Assembly: GCF_001956215.1 (NCBI RefSeq)
Contig: NZ_MRTQ01000036.1
Coordinates: 1 to 35,964, forward strand
Direction of reading: 5' to 3'
From: Paenibacillus sp. FSL R5-0490
GTDB lineage: Bacteria; Bacillota; Bacilli; Bacillales; Cytobacillaceae
Length of the DNA: 35,964 nucleotides
Of this stretch, positions 24,741 through 32,276 are shown piece after piece. How positions within the stretch are numbered: the stretch's first letter is position 1; every line of letters begins with the position of its first letter. The notes under the pieces were generated by a model. The model was not told where the DNA came from and did not search any database. It worked only from the letters and a program-made list of their open reading frames with translations. The position numbers were made by a program, and so were the translations under genes.

Positions 24741-24893
24741 GAGTTTGAAGCAGGATGAAGTTAGGACTCAGCGATAGAGGTTTACGCATTCTGAGTCAGA
24801 AGTAGGCTAAGGTTCGGACTCAGCTCCAGAGGTTTAGGCATTTTGAGTCAGAAGAAGGCCAAGGTTCGGACTCAGCGCCCGGATTTACGCATC
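24741..24893. repeat. 52-bp tandem direct repeat, about three units
   Basis: Units start at 24764, 24816 and 24868 with GGACTCAGC, spaced exactly 52 bp. A degenerate earlier half-unit runs from 24741. Each full unit holds GACTCAG and CTGAGTC (second unit TTGAGTC), which can pair as a hairpin, and ends in AAGGTTC. The third unit is cut after GGATTTACGCATC. It is non-coding and lies between the ydcC terminator and the alr promoter. Confidence 0.85.
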
Positions 24894-24942
24894 AAGCCCG
24901 GGCTCCCGGACCCTCAGAACCCAGTTTCAAAAAAATATTCAT

Positions 24943-24971
24943 TTGACAAACCATTTGCCGAGTTTGATAAT
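24943..24971 (+). promoter_or_regulatory. SigA promoter of alr
   Basis: TTGACA (24943-24948, perfect), 17-nt spacer, GATAAT (24966-24971, 5 of 6). It lies about 40 nt before the alr start. Confidence 0.85.
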
Positions 24972-25012
24972 CGACATGTATAAAGCAATGGCTAAAGGAC
25001 GTGAACACATCG

Positions 25013-26167
25013 ATGAATGAACAGACAAAAATGTATCGGGACACTTGGGCAGAGATAAATCTGGACCATATTTCATATAATGTAGAGTCAATGAAAAAAC
25101 ATGTAAAAGAAGGGGCAAAAATCATTGCGGTTGTTAAGGCAAATGGGTATGGGCATGGAGATGCAGCTGTAGCGAAGGCAGCGCTTGAAGCAGGCGCATC
25201 CTCCCTGGCGGTTGCGACCCTGGATGAGGCAATCGCATTGAGAATGAAAAAAATTGAAGCGCCAATTTTAGTAATGGGAGCGAGCCGTCCGGAGCACGCA
25301 GGCGAGGCAGCATCAAATAACATCTCCCTCACTGTTTTTCAGCAGGAATGGCTGGTAAAAGCAGCTGAATATGTAGAAAATGGAACCCTCAATATTCATA
25401 TAAAGCTTGATACCGGCATGGGCCGCCTGGGGATTCGCAGCCGGGATGAGCTTGCTGGAATTGAGAGCGTTATCAAAAGGGACAAGCGTTTTCTGCTTGA
25501 AGGAGTATTTACACACTTCGCGACAGCGGATTCATTAGACAACGCCTATTTTGAAACGCAGCTGAGCAGGTTTGAAGAAATGATCGGCTGGCTGGAGGTA
25601 TTGCCGAAGTACGTCCACACCAGCAACAGTGCGGCAGGCCTCAGGTTTCCAAAAGCGCATATGAATGCTGTCAGAATGGGGATCAGCATGTATGGACTGT
25701 CTCCATCCATGGAAATAAAGCATGTACTTCCATTCGAGCTGAAAGAAGCTTTTTCTCTCCACACTTCAATTGTTCATGTGAAAAAGCTCCATAAAGGCGA
25801 GAAAGTCAGTTATGGTGCAACTTATGAAGCACAAGAAGATGAATGGGTTGCAACATTGCCGATTGGCTATGCGGATGGGTGGATCCGAAAGCTTCAGGGG
25901 CAGGAGGTTCTTGCTGAAGGAGTGAGGGTTCCGATTGTTGGAAGAATATGCATGGATCAATGCATGATTAAGATACCTCATGAAATGCCTGCAGGAACAA
26001 AGGTAACCCTGATCGGCGAGCAGGGGAAAGAAAAAATTCCGGTGGACGAAATCGCGGAAAAGCTTGAAACCATCAACTATGAAGTTACCTGTATGGTATC
26101 TTCCCGGGTTCCGCGCATATATAAAAGAGATGGTAAAATTATCGGGGGAATTAATTATCTGTTATAA
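25013..26167 (+). CDS. alr: Alanine racemase
   Basis: PLP enzyme interconverting L- and D-alanine, feeding Ddl and MurF encoded about 10 kb upstream. The 384 residues show the N-terminal [13 protein letters not shown], the PLP lysine K42 in [45 protein letters not shown], the SYGATY segment with the second catalytic base tyrosine, LPIGYADGW and VGRICMDQ. I start at ATG 25013: AAAGGACGTGAA (24994-25005) is a near-consensus ribosome binding site 7-8 nt upstream. The in-frame GTG at 25001 lies inside that site. Position between ydcC and ndoAI is the B. subtilis order. Confidence 0.97.
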   Translation: MNEQTKMYRDTWAEINLDHISYNVESMKKHVKEGAKIIAVVKANGYGHGDAAVAKAALEAGASSLAVATLDEAIALRMKKIEAPILVMGASRPEHAGEAASNNISLTVFQQEWLVKAAEYVENGTLNIHIKLDTGMGRLGIRSRDELAGIESVIKRDKRFLLEGVFTHFATADSLDNAYFETQLSRFEEMIGWLEVLPKYVHTSNSAAGLRFPKAHMNAVRMGISMYGLSPSMEIKHVLPFELKEAFSLHTSIVHVKKLHKGEKVSYGATYEAQEDEWVATLPIGYADGWIRKLQGQEVLAEGVRVPIVGRICMDQCMIKIPHEMPAGTKVTLIGEQGKEKIPVDEIAEKLETINYEVTCMVSSRVPRIYKRDGKIIGGINYLL

Positions 26168-26189
26168 TTGAAAAAAATTAATTGTTGTT

Positions 26190-26215
26190 AAGAAGAGCTT
26201 CCGCTTTTCTTTAAT
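26190..26215 (+). terminator. Terminator of alr
   Basis: AAGAAGAGC (26190-26198) pairs with GCTTTTCTT (26203-26211) through one G.T pair, loop TTCC, followed by a short T-rich stretch. Confidence 0.6.
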
Positions 26216-26271
26216 CATGCATAAAATACTATTTTTTTGGCCGATAATACAGAAGAATTAAAGAATCCCCT

Positions 26272-26299
26272 TTGCATTGGGCTTTATTAATGGTAATAT
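26272..26299 (+). promoter_or_regulatory. Possible promoter of ndoAI-ndoA
   Basis: TTGCAT (26272-26277), 16-nt spacer, TAATAT (26294-26299). Each box matches 4 of 6; position about 50 nt before the antitoxin start is reasonable. Confidence 0.35.
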
Positions 26300-26351
26300 T
26301 GAAAATGGTAGATATAAAAATGGTGTGTAGTGATGGTGGAGGTGTATGTTT

Positions 26352-26633
26352 GTGTCTGAGTCCAGCACAACAACAGAGATAATGGTGAAGTTACCGCAGC
26401 ATCTTTTAACCGAGTTAGACGGATTTGCTAAACAGGAAAACGTTAACCGGAGCGAATTCATTTATCAAGCAACCAAAATGTATTTGCGTGAACGCAAAAA
26501 GAGACAAATTCGCGAGTCCATGAGACGTGGTTACATGGAGATGGCGAAAATAAATTTGACGATTGCATCTGAAGCATTTCAAGCGGAATACGAGGCAGAA
26601 CACACAGTTGAACGTCTAGTTAGCGGAGGATAA
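26352..26633 (+). CDS. ndoAI: Antitoxin EndoAI (NdoAI), ribbon-helix-helix
   Basis: This 93-residue antitoxin is the MazE-position partner of EndoA and has a ribbon-helix-helix N-terminus ([38 protein letters not shown]). The C-terminal half, [36 protein letters not shown], matches the toxin-wrapping tail remembered for B. subtilis, also 93 residues. I choose GTG 26352: GGAGGTG (26338-26344) is 7 nt upstream, whereas ATG 26346 is only 1 nt away. It probably represses its own operon. The toxin gene follows 4 nt later. Confidence 0.93.
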   Translation: MSESSTTTEIMVKLPQHLLTELDGFAKQENVNRSEFIYQATKMYLRERKKRQIRESMRRGYMEMAKINLTIASEAFQAEYEAEHTVERLVSGG

Positions 26634-26637
26634 TCCT

Positions 26638-26988
26638 TTGATTGTCAAACGTGGTGACGTTTATTTTGCAGACCTATCCCCAGTTGTTGGTTCAGAACAA
26701 GGCGGCGTCCGTCCAGTGCTTGTCATCCAAAACGACATCGGGAATCGGTTTAGTCCCACAGTAATTGTTGCAGCAATCACAGCTCAGATTCAAAAAGCAA
26801 AGCTGCCTACTCACGTTGAAATTGATGCGAAGCGTTATGGTTTTGAAAGGGATTCGGTCATCTTATTAGAACAGATTCGTACAATTGATAAACAACGCTT
26901 AACCGATAAAATAACCCATCTCGATGACGAAATGATGGAAAAAGTGGATGAAGCCGTGCAAATCAGCTTAGGCCTCATCGAATTTTAG
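26638..26988 (+). CDS. ndoA: mRNA interferase EndoA (NdoA, MazF family toxin)
   Basis: A 116-residue MazF-type endoribonuclease that cleaves single-stranded RNA at UACAU-like sites in B. subtilis. [32 protein letters not shown] carries catalytic R25 and [10 protein letters not shown] carries T48, both intact, so the toxin should be active when not bound by EndoAI. The sequence is almost identical in pattern to B. subtilis EndoA. Start is TTG 26638 with GGAGGA (26625-26630) 7 nt upstream. It forms one unit with ndoAI and is followed by a terminator, then the rsb operon. Confidence 0.96.
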   Translation: MIVKRGDVYFADLSPVVGSEQGGVRPVLVIQNDIGNRFSPTVIVAAITAQIQKAKLPTHVEIDAKRYGFERDSVILLEQIRTIDKQRLTDKITHLDDEMMEKVDEAVQISLGLIEF

Positions 26989-26989
26989 C

Positions 26990-27020
26990 AAACGCTCTTT
27001 TGAAGGGCGTTTTTTATTTT
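26990..27020 (+). terminator. Terminator of ndoAI-ndoA
   Basis: AACGCTCTT (26991-26999) pairs with AAGGGCGTT (27003-27011) with one T.G and a 3-nt loop, followed by a long T-rich tract. Confidence 0.88.
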
Positions 27021-27035
27021 TTTACAGCCAAATAG

Positions 27036-27060
27036 GTTTAGTTTTTTTTCAATAGGGTAA
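27036..27060 (+). promoter_or_regulatory. SigB-like promoter upstream of rsbRA
   Basis: GTTTAG (27036-27041), 13-nt spacer, GGGTAA (27055-27060). This fits the SigB pattern GTTTAA-N12-14-GGGTAT with one change in each box. The spacer is T-rich because of the adjacent terminator tail, so chance is possible. It lies about 300 nt before rsbRA, in a spacer (27021-27359) that otherwise holds only the SigA-type promoter and no credible gene. Confidence 0.5.
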
Positions 27061-27235
27061 AAAAGAAAGTCGTTTAATATACAAAATTGTCCGTTTCTGT
27101 AAATATACCCGTTTCCAGTTGGGAGTAACCTCCTGTTTGATGGGAAATCGGTGCACTGGAAAAAGGGTTTTCATAAGAAATTGTCGAATTAACCTAAAGA
27201 TGGGAATTATTAATTTCAGACCCTATAGGTATCAT

Positions 27236-27264
27236 TTGACTCGCATTCGTTGTTATCATTTAAT
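27236..27264 (+). promoter_or_regulatory. SigA promoter of the rsb operon
   Basis: TTGACT (27236-27241, 5 of 6), 17-nt spacer, TTTAAT (27259-27264, 5 of 6), about 95 nt before rsbRA. It corresponds to the constitutive promoter expected before rsbR. Confidence 0.7.
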
Positions 27265-27359
27265 TGGTATATATAAAACAGGAAGATTTTTTTGCTTCTT
27301 TACAATAAAGGGGAATTGGAAGGCTAATAATAGATATATGATAAAATAGGGAGGAACAA

Positions 27360-28193
27360 ATGAATTCGACAATATTGAATTTTATACAAAATAATAAAGA
27401 TTCTATTTTTAATCATTGGCTAAAGGCTACAAAAGAAAACGCGGATGAAAGGGTTACGAAGGTAGTTTCCGATCAGGTATTTATCGGGACAAGCCGGGAA
27501 TTCATTGACCTGATTATTTCAAATATAAAAAGTTCAAATGAGGAATTCACTTCAAAATTGAGTGATTTCTCTGAGAAAATTGTTCGATTGGGCTGGCCGC
27601 TCAGTTTCGTGACAAAAGGGCTTCAAACATTCGGAAAGATTGTGTTCGAGGGCATGCAGGAAGCCGGAATTGTCAGCCAGGAAAACCAAATGAAAGTCAT
27701 TTACGAGTTCGATGGCTGGATGACTCCCATGGTTAATGAAGTGGTAAATATGTATTCGGCTACTTGGGAAAGAACTGTGTCCCTGCAAAAAATTGCCCTT
27801 CAGGAACTGTCTGCGCCGCTGATCCCTGTTTTCGAAGGAATTACGGTCATGCCGCTTGTAGGTACAATTGATACCGAGCGTGCAAAGCAGATTATGGAGA
27901 ACCTCTTAAATGGAGTGGTTAAACACCGTTCAGAAGTGGTCCTTATAGATATAACGGGTGTGCCGGTTGTTGATACGATGGTCGCCCATCATATTATACA
28001 GGCAGCAGATGCTGTAAGACTTGTCGGTGCAAAGTGCATGCTTGTAGGCATACGCCCTGAGATTGCTCAGACGATTGTAAACCTGGGAATTGATTTAAAT
28101 CAGTTCACCACAAAAAATACCTTGAAAAAGGGTGTAGAAGCGGCTCTTGAGTTAACCAGCCGCAAAATTGTGAAGGTGGAGGGAGAGGAATGA
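27360..28193 (+). CDS. rsbRA: Stressosome sensor protein RsbRA
   Basis: RsbRA is a co-antagonist that forms the stressosome with RsbS and controls release of RsbT. The 277 residues comprise an N-terminal non-haem globin-like sensor (about 1-140), a linker helix, and a C-terminal STAS domain (about 155-270). The two phosphorylatable threonines of B. subtilis (T171, T205) correspond to T172 in [11 protein letters not shown] and T206 in [21 protein letters not shown] precedes the ATG. A SigA promoter lies upstream. The stop overlaps the rsbS ATG by 4 nt. Sensor input cannot be read from sequence. Confidence 0.95.
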   Translation: MNSTILNFIQNNKDSIFNHWLKATKENADERVTKVVSDQVFIGTSREFIDLIISNIKSSNEEFTSKLSDFSEKIVRLGWPLSFVTKGLQTFGKIVFEGMQEAGIVSQENQMKVIYEFDGWMTPMVNEVVNMYSATWERTVSLQKIALQELSAPLIPVFEGITVMPLVGTIDTERAKQIMENLLNGVVKHRSEVVLIDITGVPVVDTMVAHHIIQAADAVRLVGAKCMLVGIRPEIAQTIVNLGIDLNQFTTKNTLKKGVEAALELTSRKIVKVEGEE

Positions 28194-28552
28194 GAGTGAG
28201 AATCCCAATTTTAAAGCTGAACGATTGCCTATTAGTCTCCATCCAGTGGGAATTAGATGATCAGACTGCTCTGCAGTTTCAGGAGGATCTGCTCCATAAA
28301 ATCCATGAGACGAGCGCAAATGGAGTCGTGATTGATTTAACATCTATTGACTTTATTGATTCATTCATCGCTAAAGTTCTAGGCGACGTAATAAATATGT
28401 CCAAACTGATGGGTGCAAAAGTAGTCATAACCGGGATACAGCCTGCCGTAGCAATTACGCTTATTGAGTTAGGTATTGGGTTAGATGATGTCCTTACTGC
28501 ATTAGATTTAGAAAAAGGTTTGGAGAAATTACAACAGGAATTGGGGGAGTAA
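28190..28552 (+). CDS. rsbS: Stressosome scaffold protein RsbS
   Basis: RsbS is the STAS-only core subunit of the stressosome and directly holds RsbT until it is phosphorylated. The 120 residues include [20 protein letters not shown] and the phospho-acceptor region [20 protein letters not shown], where S58 aligns with Ser59 of the B. subtilis protein. The sequence is very close to that ortholog throughout, as expected for the most constrained stressosome subunit. It is translationally coupled to rsbRA (ATGA) and is 4 nt from rsbT. Confidence 0.96.
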   Translation: MRVRIPILKLNDCLLVSIQWELDDQTALQFQEDLLHKIHETSANGVVIDLTSIDFIDSFIAKVLGDVINMSKLMGAKVVITGIQPAVAITLIELGIGLDDVLTALDLEKGLEKLQQELGE

Positions 28553-28556
28553 CTGT

Positions 28557-28958
28557 ATGGAAAACCAATCCTGCGTTAAAATCATAAACGAATGGGACAT
28601 CGTTGCAGCCCGCCAGCTTGGGCGGAATGTTGCTAAAGAGCTTGGTTTTGGTACAGTTGACCAGGCTAGAATCACTACAGCCATTAGTGAGCTTGCCCGG
28701 AATATTTACTTATACGCCGGACAAGGGCAAATCTGTATTGAGAAAATATACGACGGCGGAAAAGCGGGATTGCGTATAGTTGCGGTAGACAGCGGCCCTG
28801 GAATCAATGATTTACGCCAAGTAATGGAAGATGGATACTCGACATCAGGAGGATTAGGAGCCGGCCTGCCAGGTGTGAAGCGGTTAATGGATGAGTTCTT
28901 AATTGACTCCAATCCCGGGACCGGTACAGATATAAAAGCAACTAAGTGGCTTCGTTAG
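28557..28958 (+). CDS. rsbT: Serine/threonine kinase and switch protein RsbT
   Basis: RsbT phosphorylates RsbR and RsbS under stress, is then released, and activates the phosphatase RsbU. The 133-residue GHKL-type kinase has the N box AISELARNIYLY with N49, the G1 box VDSGPGI (D78 region), and a G2-like GLGAGLPGVKRLMDEF. These are all intact. The gene sits between rsbS and rsbU with minimal spacing (GGGGGAG precedes its ATG). Confidence 0.96.
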   Translation: MENQSCVKIINEWDIVAARQLGRNVAKELGFGTVDQARITTAISELARNIYLYAGQGQICIEKIYDGGKAGLRIVAVDSGPGINDLRQVMEDGYSTSGGLGAGLPGVKRLMDEFLIDSNPGTGTDIKATKWLR

Positions 28959-28969
28959 GGGGAAGCGTT

Positions 28970-29980
28970 ATGGATTTCCGAGAAATGATGGAATCAAAGT
29001 ATCGGGATATTCTTGAGAATTATATTAAGGAACAATCTGAACAGGCACTGTATCAGGGCCAGAAGTTCAGCAGGAAGTCGATCGAGCACAAAATCTCACC
29101 TGAAGAGATTATCAGCGTTCATAAAAGCCTGATGGGTGAACTTTATCCGGACTTGCCTGAATATGTTCACCATTCTTTTGATATCCTTCTGGAAGTCATG
29201 ATAGGCTATGGTTTTGCCTATAGAGAACATCAGAGCTTAAAACATATTCAGCAGGAACTCAGGACAGAAATGGAAATAGCTGCGAATGTTCAGCAAACCC
29301 TGCTGGGCACGCAGGTTCCTTCTGTCGAAGGACTGGATATCGGCGCAATAAGTGTTCCGGCCAAACATATGAACGGTGATTATTTCCACTTTGTTCAGGA
29401 TGAGAACAGCACAATCAGCATCGCCATTGCTGATGTGATCGGTAAAGGCCTGCCTGCAGCCCTTTGTATGTCCATGATTAAATATGCCATGGACAGTGTG
29501 CCTGAAAACCGCAATGACCCTAAAACGGTCCTTGAAAATCTTAATCGGGTAGTGGAGCAGAACATAGATTTAACCATGTTCATTACCATGTTTTATGGAA
29601 TATATGATACAAACAGCCACATGTTCTCATATGGTTCTGCAGGACATGAACCTGGCCTGTTCTATAATGCCGGAAATGAGCAATTTACCGAGCTGACTGC
29701 GAAAGGCCTGCTTCTTGGTATTGATAAAAAAACTAAATACCGCCAGTACGAAAAAGGAGTAAATCCCGGAGATATGATCATATTAATGTCAGACGGGGTT
29801 ACTGAATGCCGTACAGAAGAAGGGTTTATAGAAAAGGAATCGTTGCTGGAATTAATCAAGAAATACATTCATTTAAATGCACAGGAAATAGTTAATAGCG
29901 TATATAAAGAACTTGAAAAACTTCAGCATTTTCAATTGCGGGATGATTTTACCTTAATTATTTTAAAAAGAAATGTTTAA
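28970..29980 (+). CDS. rsbU: PP2C-type phosphatase RsbU
   Basis: RsbU dephosphorylates RsbV-P when RsbT binds its N-terminal domain. The 336 residues split into an N-terminal helical RsbT-binding domain (1 to about 85), a helical linker (EHQSLKHIQQELRTEMEIAANVQQTLLG), and a PPM phosphatase domain with GDYFHF, IADVIGKGLPAALCM, GSAGHEPGLFY, LMSDGVTEC and DDFTLIILKR, which provides the metal-binding aspartates. ATG 28970 follows a GGGGGAAG site; an in-frame upstream GTG overlaps rsbT and is rejected. Its stop codon lies within the -35 box of the internal SigB promoter. Confidence 0.95.
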   Translation: MDFREMMESKYRDILENYIKEQSEQALYQGQKFSRKSIEHKISPEEIISVHKSLMGELYPDLPEYVHHSFDILLEVMIGYGFAYREHQSLKHIQQELRTEMEIAANVQQTLLGTQVPSVEGLDIGAISVPAKHMNGDYFHFVQDENSTISIAIADVIGKGLPAALCMSMIKYAMDSVPENRNDPKTVLENLNRVVEQNIDLTMFITMFYGIYDTNSHMFSYGSAGHEPGLFYNAGNEQFTELTAKGLLLGIDKKTKYRQYEKGVNPGDMIILMSDGVTECRTEEGFIEKESLLELIKKYIHLNAQEIVNSVYKELEKLQHFQLRDDFTLIILKRNV

Positions 29981-30000
29981 TGGGTTTTAAAAGCGGGTAA
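29975..30000 (+). promoter_or_regulatory. SigB autoregulatory promoter of rsbVW-sigB-rsbX
   Basis: GTTTAA (29975-29980, perfect), 14-nt spacer, GGGTAA (29995-30000, 5 of 6). It lies about 40 nt before rsbV, the same place as the SigB-dependent promoter of B. subtilis, and gives positive autoregulation of the last four genes. Confidence 0.92.
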
Positions 30001-30040
30001 CTAGTAAAAAGCAGTTGACATGTAAAGAGGTGGGTCAGTT

Positions 30041-30373
30041 ATGAATATTACTATAGATGTAAAAGAAAATGATATGCTGATTGAAGCAATGATAAGCGGA
30101 GAAATTGATGCGTATACAGCACCTAAACTCCGTGAAGAGCTTTTTCCTTTAACAGAAAAAGAAGGCGTAGAAATGGTGGTCAACCTATCTGAAGTCTCTT
30201 ATATGGATAGTACCGGTTTAGGCGTATTTGTTGGTGTATTTAAAAATGTCCGTGCCAATAACGGCAAATTTCAAATTGTTGGCTTATCGGACCGTTTAAA
30301 GAGACTTTTCGAAATCACAGGCCTGGCGGATATTATCGATATTAACAGCGGGATTGAAGGTGGAGTACAATGA
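30041..30373 (+). CDS. rsbV: Anti-anti-sigma factor RsbV
   Basis: RsbV binds RsbW when unphosphorylated and so frees SigB. The 110-residue STAS protein has the acceptor loop NLSEVSYMDSTGLGVFVGVFK, with S57 at the position of Ser56 in B. subtilis. AGAGGTGGG precedes the ATG, and the internal SigB promoter lies just upstream. The last codons overlap rsbW by 4 nt (ATGA), so RsbV and RsbW are made together. Confidence 0.96.
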   Translation: MNITIDVKENDMLIEAMISGEIDAYTAPKLREELFPLTEKEGVEMVVNLSEVSYMDSTGLGVFVGVFKNVRANNGKFQIVGLSDRLKRLFEITGLADIIDINSGIEGGVQ

Positions 30374-30843
30374 ACGAGCCATTTGATTATATAGAGGTGA
30401 AAATTCCGGCCAAGCCGGAGTTTGTCGGGGTAATCCGCCTGACATTATCAGGGATTGCCAGCAGAATGGGATTTGCATATGAAGAAATTGAAGATCTTAA
30501 GATCGCTACAAGTGAAGCTTGCACCAATGCAGTTCAACACGCATACAAACAGAATGAGCAAGGGGAAGTGGTCATCGGGTTCGGTTTATACACTGACCGG
30601 CTTGAGGTAATGGTCGCAGACAGCGGAAATAGCTTTGATTTCCAATCTGCAAGACAAGGCATTGGGCCATATGACCAGACAGATTCTGTGGAATTTCTGC
30701 GTGAAGGAGGCTTGGGTCTATACCTGATTGAAACACTGATGGATGAAGTAAGAATTCATCACAAAGAGGGTGTTACGGTCTTCATGACCAAATACCTAGA
30801 AGGAGAGCAGGTGGAGAGGGATGCAAAAACAATCTCAACCTAA
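30370..30843 (+). CDS. rsbW: Anti-sigma B factor and serine kinase RsbW
   Basis: RsbW binds SigB and phosphorylates RsbV. The 157-residue GHKL protein has the N box DLKIATSEACTNAVQHAY with N53, the G1-type MVADSGNSFDF segment, and the GGLGLYLIETLMDEV ATP-lid region. All expected kinase elements are present. It overlaps rsbV by 4 nt and sigB by 23 nt. Confidence 0.96.
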   Translation: MNEPFDYIEVKIPAKPEFVGVIRLTLSGIASRMGFAYEEIEDLKIATSEACTNAVQHAYKQNEQGEVVIGFGLYTDRLEVMVADSGNSFDFQSARQGIGPYDQTDSVEFLREGGLGLYLIETLMDEVRIHHKEGVTVFMTKYLEGEQVERDAKTIST

Positions 30844-31615
30844 CCAAAAATCCAAAGAAGAAACAAATGCTTTAATCAAAGCCTACCAGCTTCACCAGGA
30901 TGAAGATGCTCAAAATACCCTGGTTCTTCAATATCAGAATTTAGTTGAAGCGATTGCCCGCAAGTACTCAAAAGGAAGATCCTATCATGAGGATATCGTC
31001 CAGGTCGGCATTATCGGCTTATTGGGTGCTATCCGCCGCTATGATGAGTCTTTTGGCAAAACATTTGAGGCATTTGCTGTCCCCACCATTATCGGGGAAA
31101 TTAAGCGCTTCTTAAGGGATAAAACCTGGAGCGTTCATGTTCCGCGCCGCATAAAGGAATTGGGCCCGAAAATTAAAGCTACCGTTGAAGAGCTTACAAC
31201 AGAGCTTCATAGGTCGCCTAGAGTAGACGAAATAGCCGATTTGCTTGGGGTTTCTGAAGAAGAAGTGCTTGAAGCGATGGAAATGGGGAAAAGCTATCAG
31301 GCTCTTTCTGTTGACCATTCAATCGAAGCTGATTCTGATGGCGGAACGGTCACCCTTTTGGATATCGTCGGTAATGTGGACGAGGGCTTTGAAAAAGTAA
31401 ACCAAATGCTGGTGCTTGAGAAAGTCCTGCATGTCCTGTCAGAGAGAGAGAAATTAATTATTCAATACACATATCTTGAGAATATGAGCCAAAAGGAAGC
31501 TGGAGATAAACTGGGGATTTCCCAGATGCATGTCTCGCGACTTCAGCGCCGTGCGATCAAAAAGCTTCAGGAAGCAATCCACTCTGAAACAAATAACTCG
31601 GAGTGCCTTTCATGA
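30821..31615 (+). CDS. sigB: RNA polymerase general stress sigma factor SigB
   Basis: SigB directs the general stress regulon. The 264-residue sigma-70 group 3 protein has region 2 (LVEAIARKYSKGRSYHEDIVQVGIIGLLGAIRRYD, then FEAFAVPTIIGEIKRFLRDKTWSVHVPRR with the -10 reading helix), region 3 (SPRVDEIADLLGVSEEEVLEAM) and region 4 (LSEREKLIIQYTYLENMSQKEAGDKLGISQMHVSRLQRRAIKKL, the -35 helix-turn-helix). ATG 30821 has GGTGGAGAGGG just upstream and overlaps rsbW. The SigB-type promoter sequences found in this window match its expected specificity. Confidence 0.97.
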   Translation: MQKQSQPNQKSKEETNALIKAYQLHQDEDAQNTLVLQYQNLVEAIARKYSKGRSYHEDIVQVGIIGLLGAIRRYDESFGKTFEAFAVPTIIGEIKRFLRDKTWSVHVPRRIKELGPKIKATVEELTTELHRSPRVDEIADLLGVSEEEVLEAMEMGKSYQALSVDHSIEADSDGGTVTLLDIVGNVDEGFEKVNQMLVLEKVLHVLSEREKLIIQYTYLENMSQKEAGDKLGISQMHVSRLQRRAIKKLQEAIHSETNNSECLS

Positions 31616-32208
31616 CCAAATTGGTTAGAGATAACATCGAAGTGATTGCACACCAGACAGCTAAAGAAGGCAAATCTTTCTGCGGTGATGGCTATTATTT
31701 TACCGCAACGGATGAATACTTTGTATGTGTGCTGGCAGATGGCCTTGGAAGCGGGGAATATGCTTATGAGGCTTCTTCTGCTGTTGTTTCCGTTGTAGAG
31801 AAGCATCATGAGAAAGATGTAGATACGCTTATGAAGCTCTGCAACGAAATTCTTTTGCAAAAAAGAGGAGCAGCAGTGGCGCTGTTTAAAGTGCACTTTG
31901 CTTCCAGGGAATTTGTATACAGCTGTGTAGGGAATATTCGATTTTTCCTTTATTCCTCTGCAGGAAAACTCACTTATCCCCTGCCGGTAACAGGATATCT
32001 GTCAGGAAGGCCGCAGGTGTTTCATACCCAGCGGTTTACGTATGAAGCGGAGTCTAAATTTTTGATATACTCAGATGGCTTTAATATCCATGGGGTTAAA
32101 TCTTTGCTGAAAGCATTTCTCCCTATTGATCTTATCTCGGAAGATATAAAGAAGCAGTATCCATCTACTTCAGATGATGCTACTTTCATACTTGGAAGCT
32201 TACTCTAG
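31612..32208 (+). CDS. rsbX: Phosphoserine phosphatase RsbX
   Basis: RsbX dephosphorylates RsbS-P and RsbR-P and so resets the stressosome. The 198-residue minimal PPM phosphatase contains LADGLGSGEYAYEAS, SCVGNIRFFLY, IYSDGFN and SDDATFILG, with the metal-binding aspartates. Length is close to the B. subtilis protein. The ATG at 31612 is 6 nt from GGAGTG (31600-31605); the in-frame GTG at 31603 is part of that site and is rejected. It overlaps sigB by 4 nt and ends in a terminator. Confidence 0.95.
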   Translation: MTKLVRDNIEVIAHQTAKEGKSFCGDGYYFTATDEYFVCVLADGLGSGEYAYEASSAVVSVVEKHHEKDVDTLMKLCNEILLQKRGAAVALFKVHFASREFVYSCVGNIRFFLYSSAGKLTYPLPVTGYLSGRPQVFHTQRFTYEAESKFLIYSDGFNIHGVKSLLKAFLPIDLISEDIKKQYPSTSDDATFILGSLL

Positions 32209-32226
32209 ACAGGGTAAGCTTTTTGT
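32196..32226 (+). terminator. Terminator of the sigB operon
   Basis: AAGCTTAC (32196-32203) pairs with GTAAGCTT (32214-32221), followed by TTTTG. The left arm lies in the last codons of rsbX. Confidence 0.75.
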
Positions 32227-32276
32227 TTGTTCTTTTGATAAAATGAATAGTGAGACTCTATGATGGAGGAATGAAC

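Noticed and set aside
24741..24893. CRISPR-like array
   Set aside because: Units repeat in full every 52 bp without unique spacers between them, and no cas gene is near; it is a simple tandem repeat.
27119..27349. 76-codon frame just before rsbRA
   Set aside because: It overlaps the rsb SigA promoter, has no family resemblance, and the composition is that of non-coding DNA.
26352..32208. ndoA toxin plus rsb genes as a novel defence or stress system
   Set aside because: Every gene matches the conserved B. subtilis order and motifs; the toxin pair and stressosome operon are separated by a terminator.
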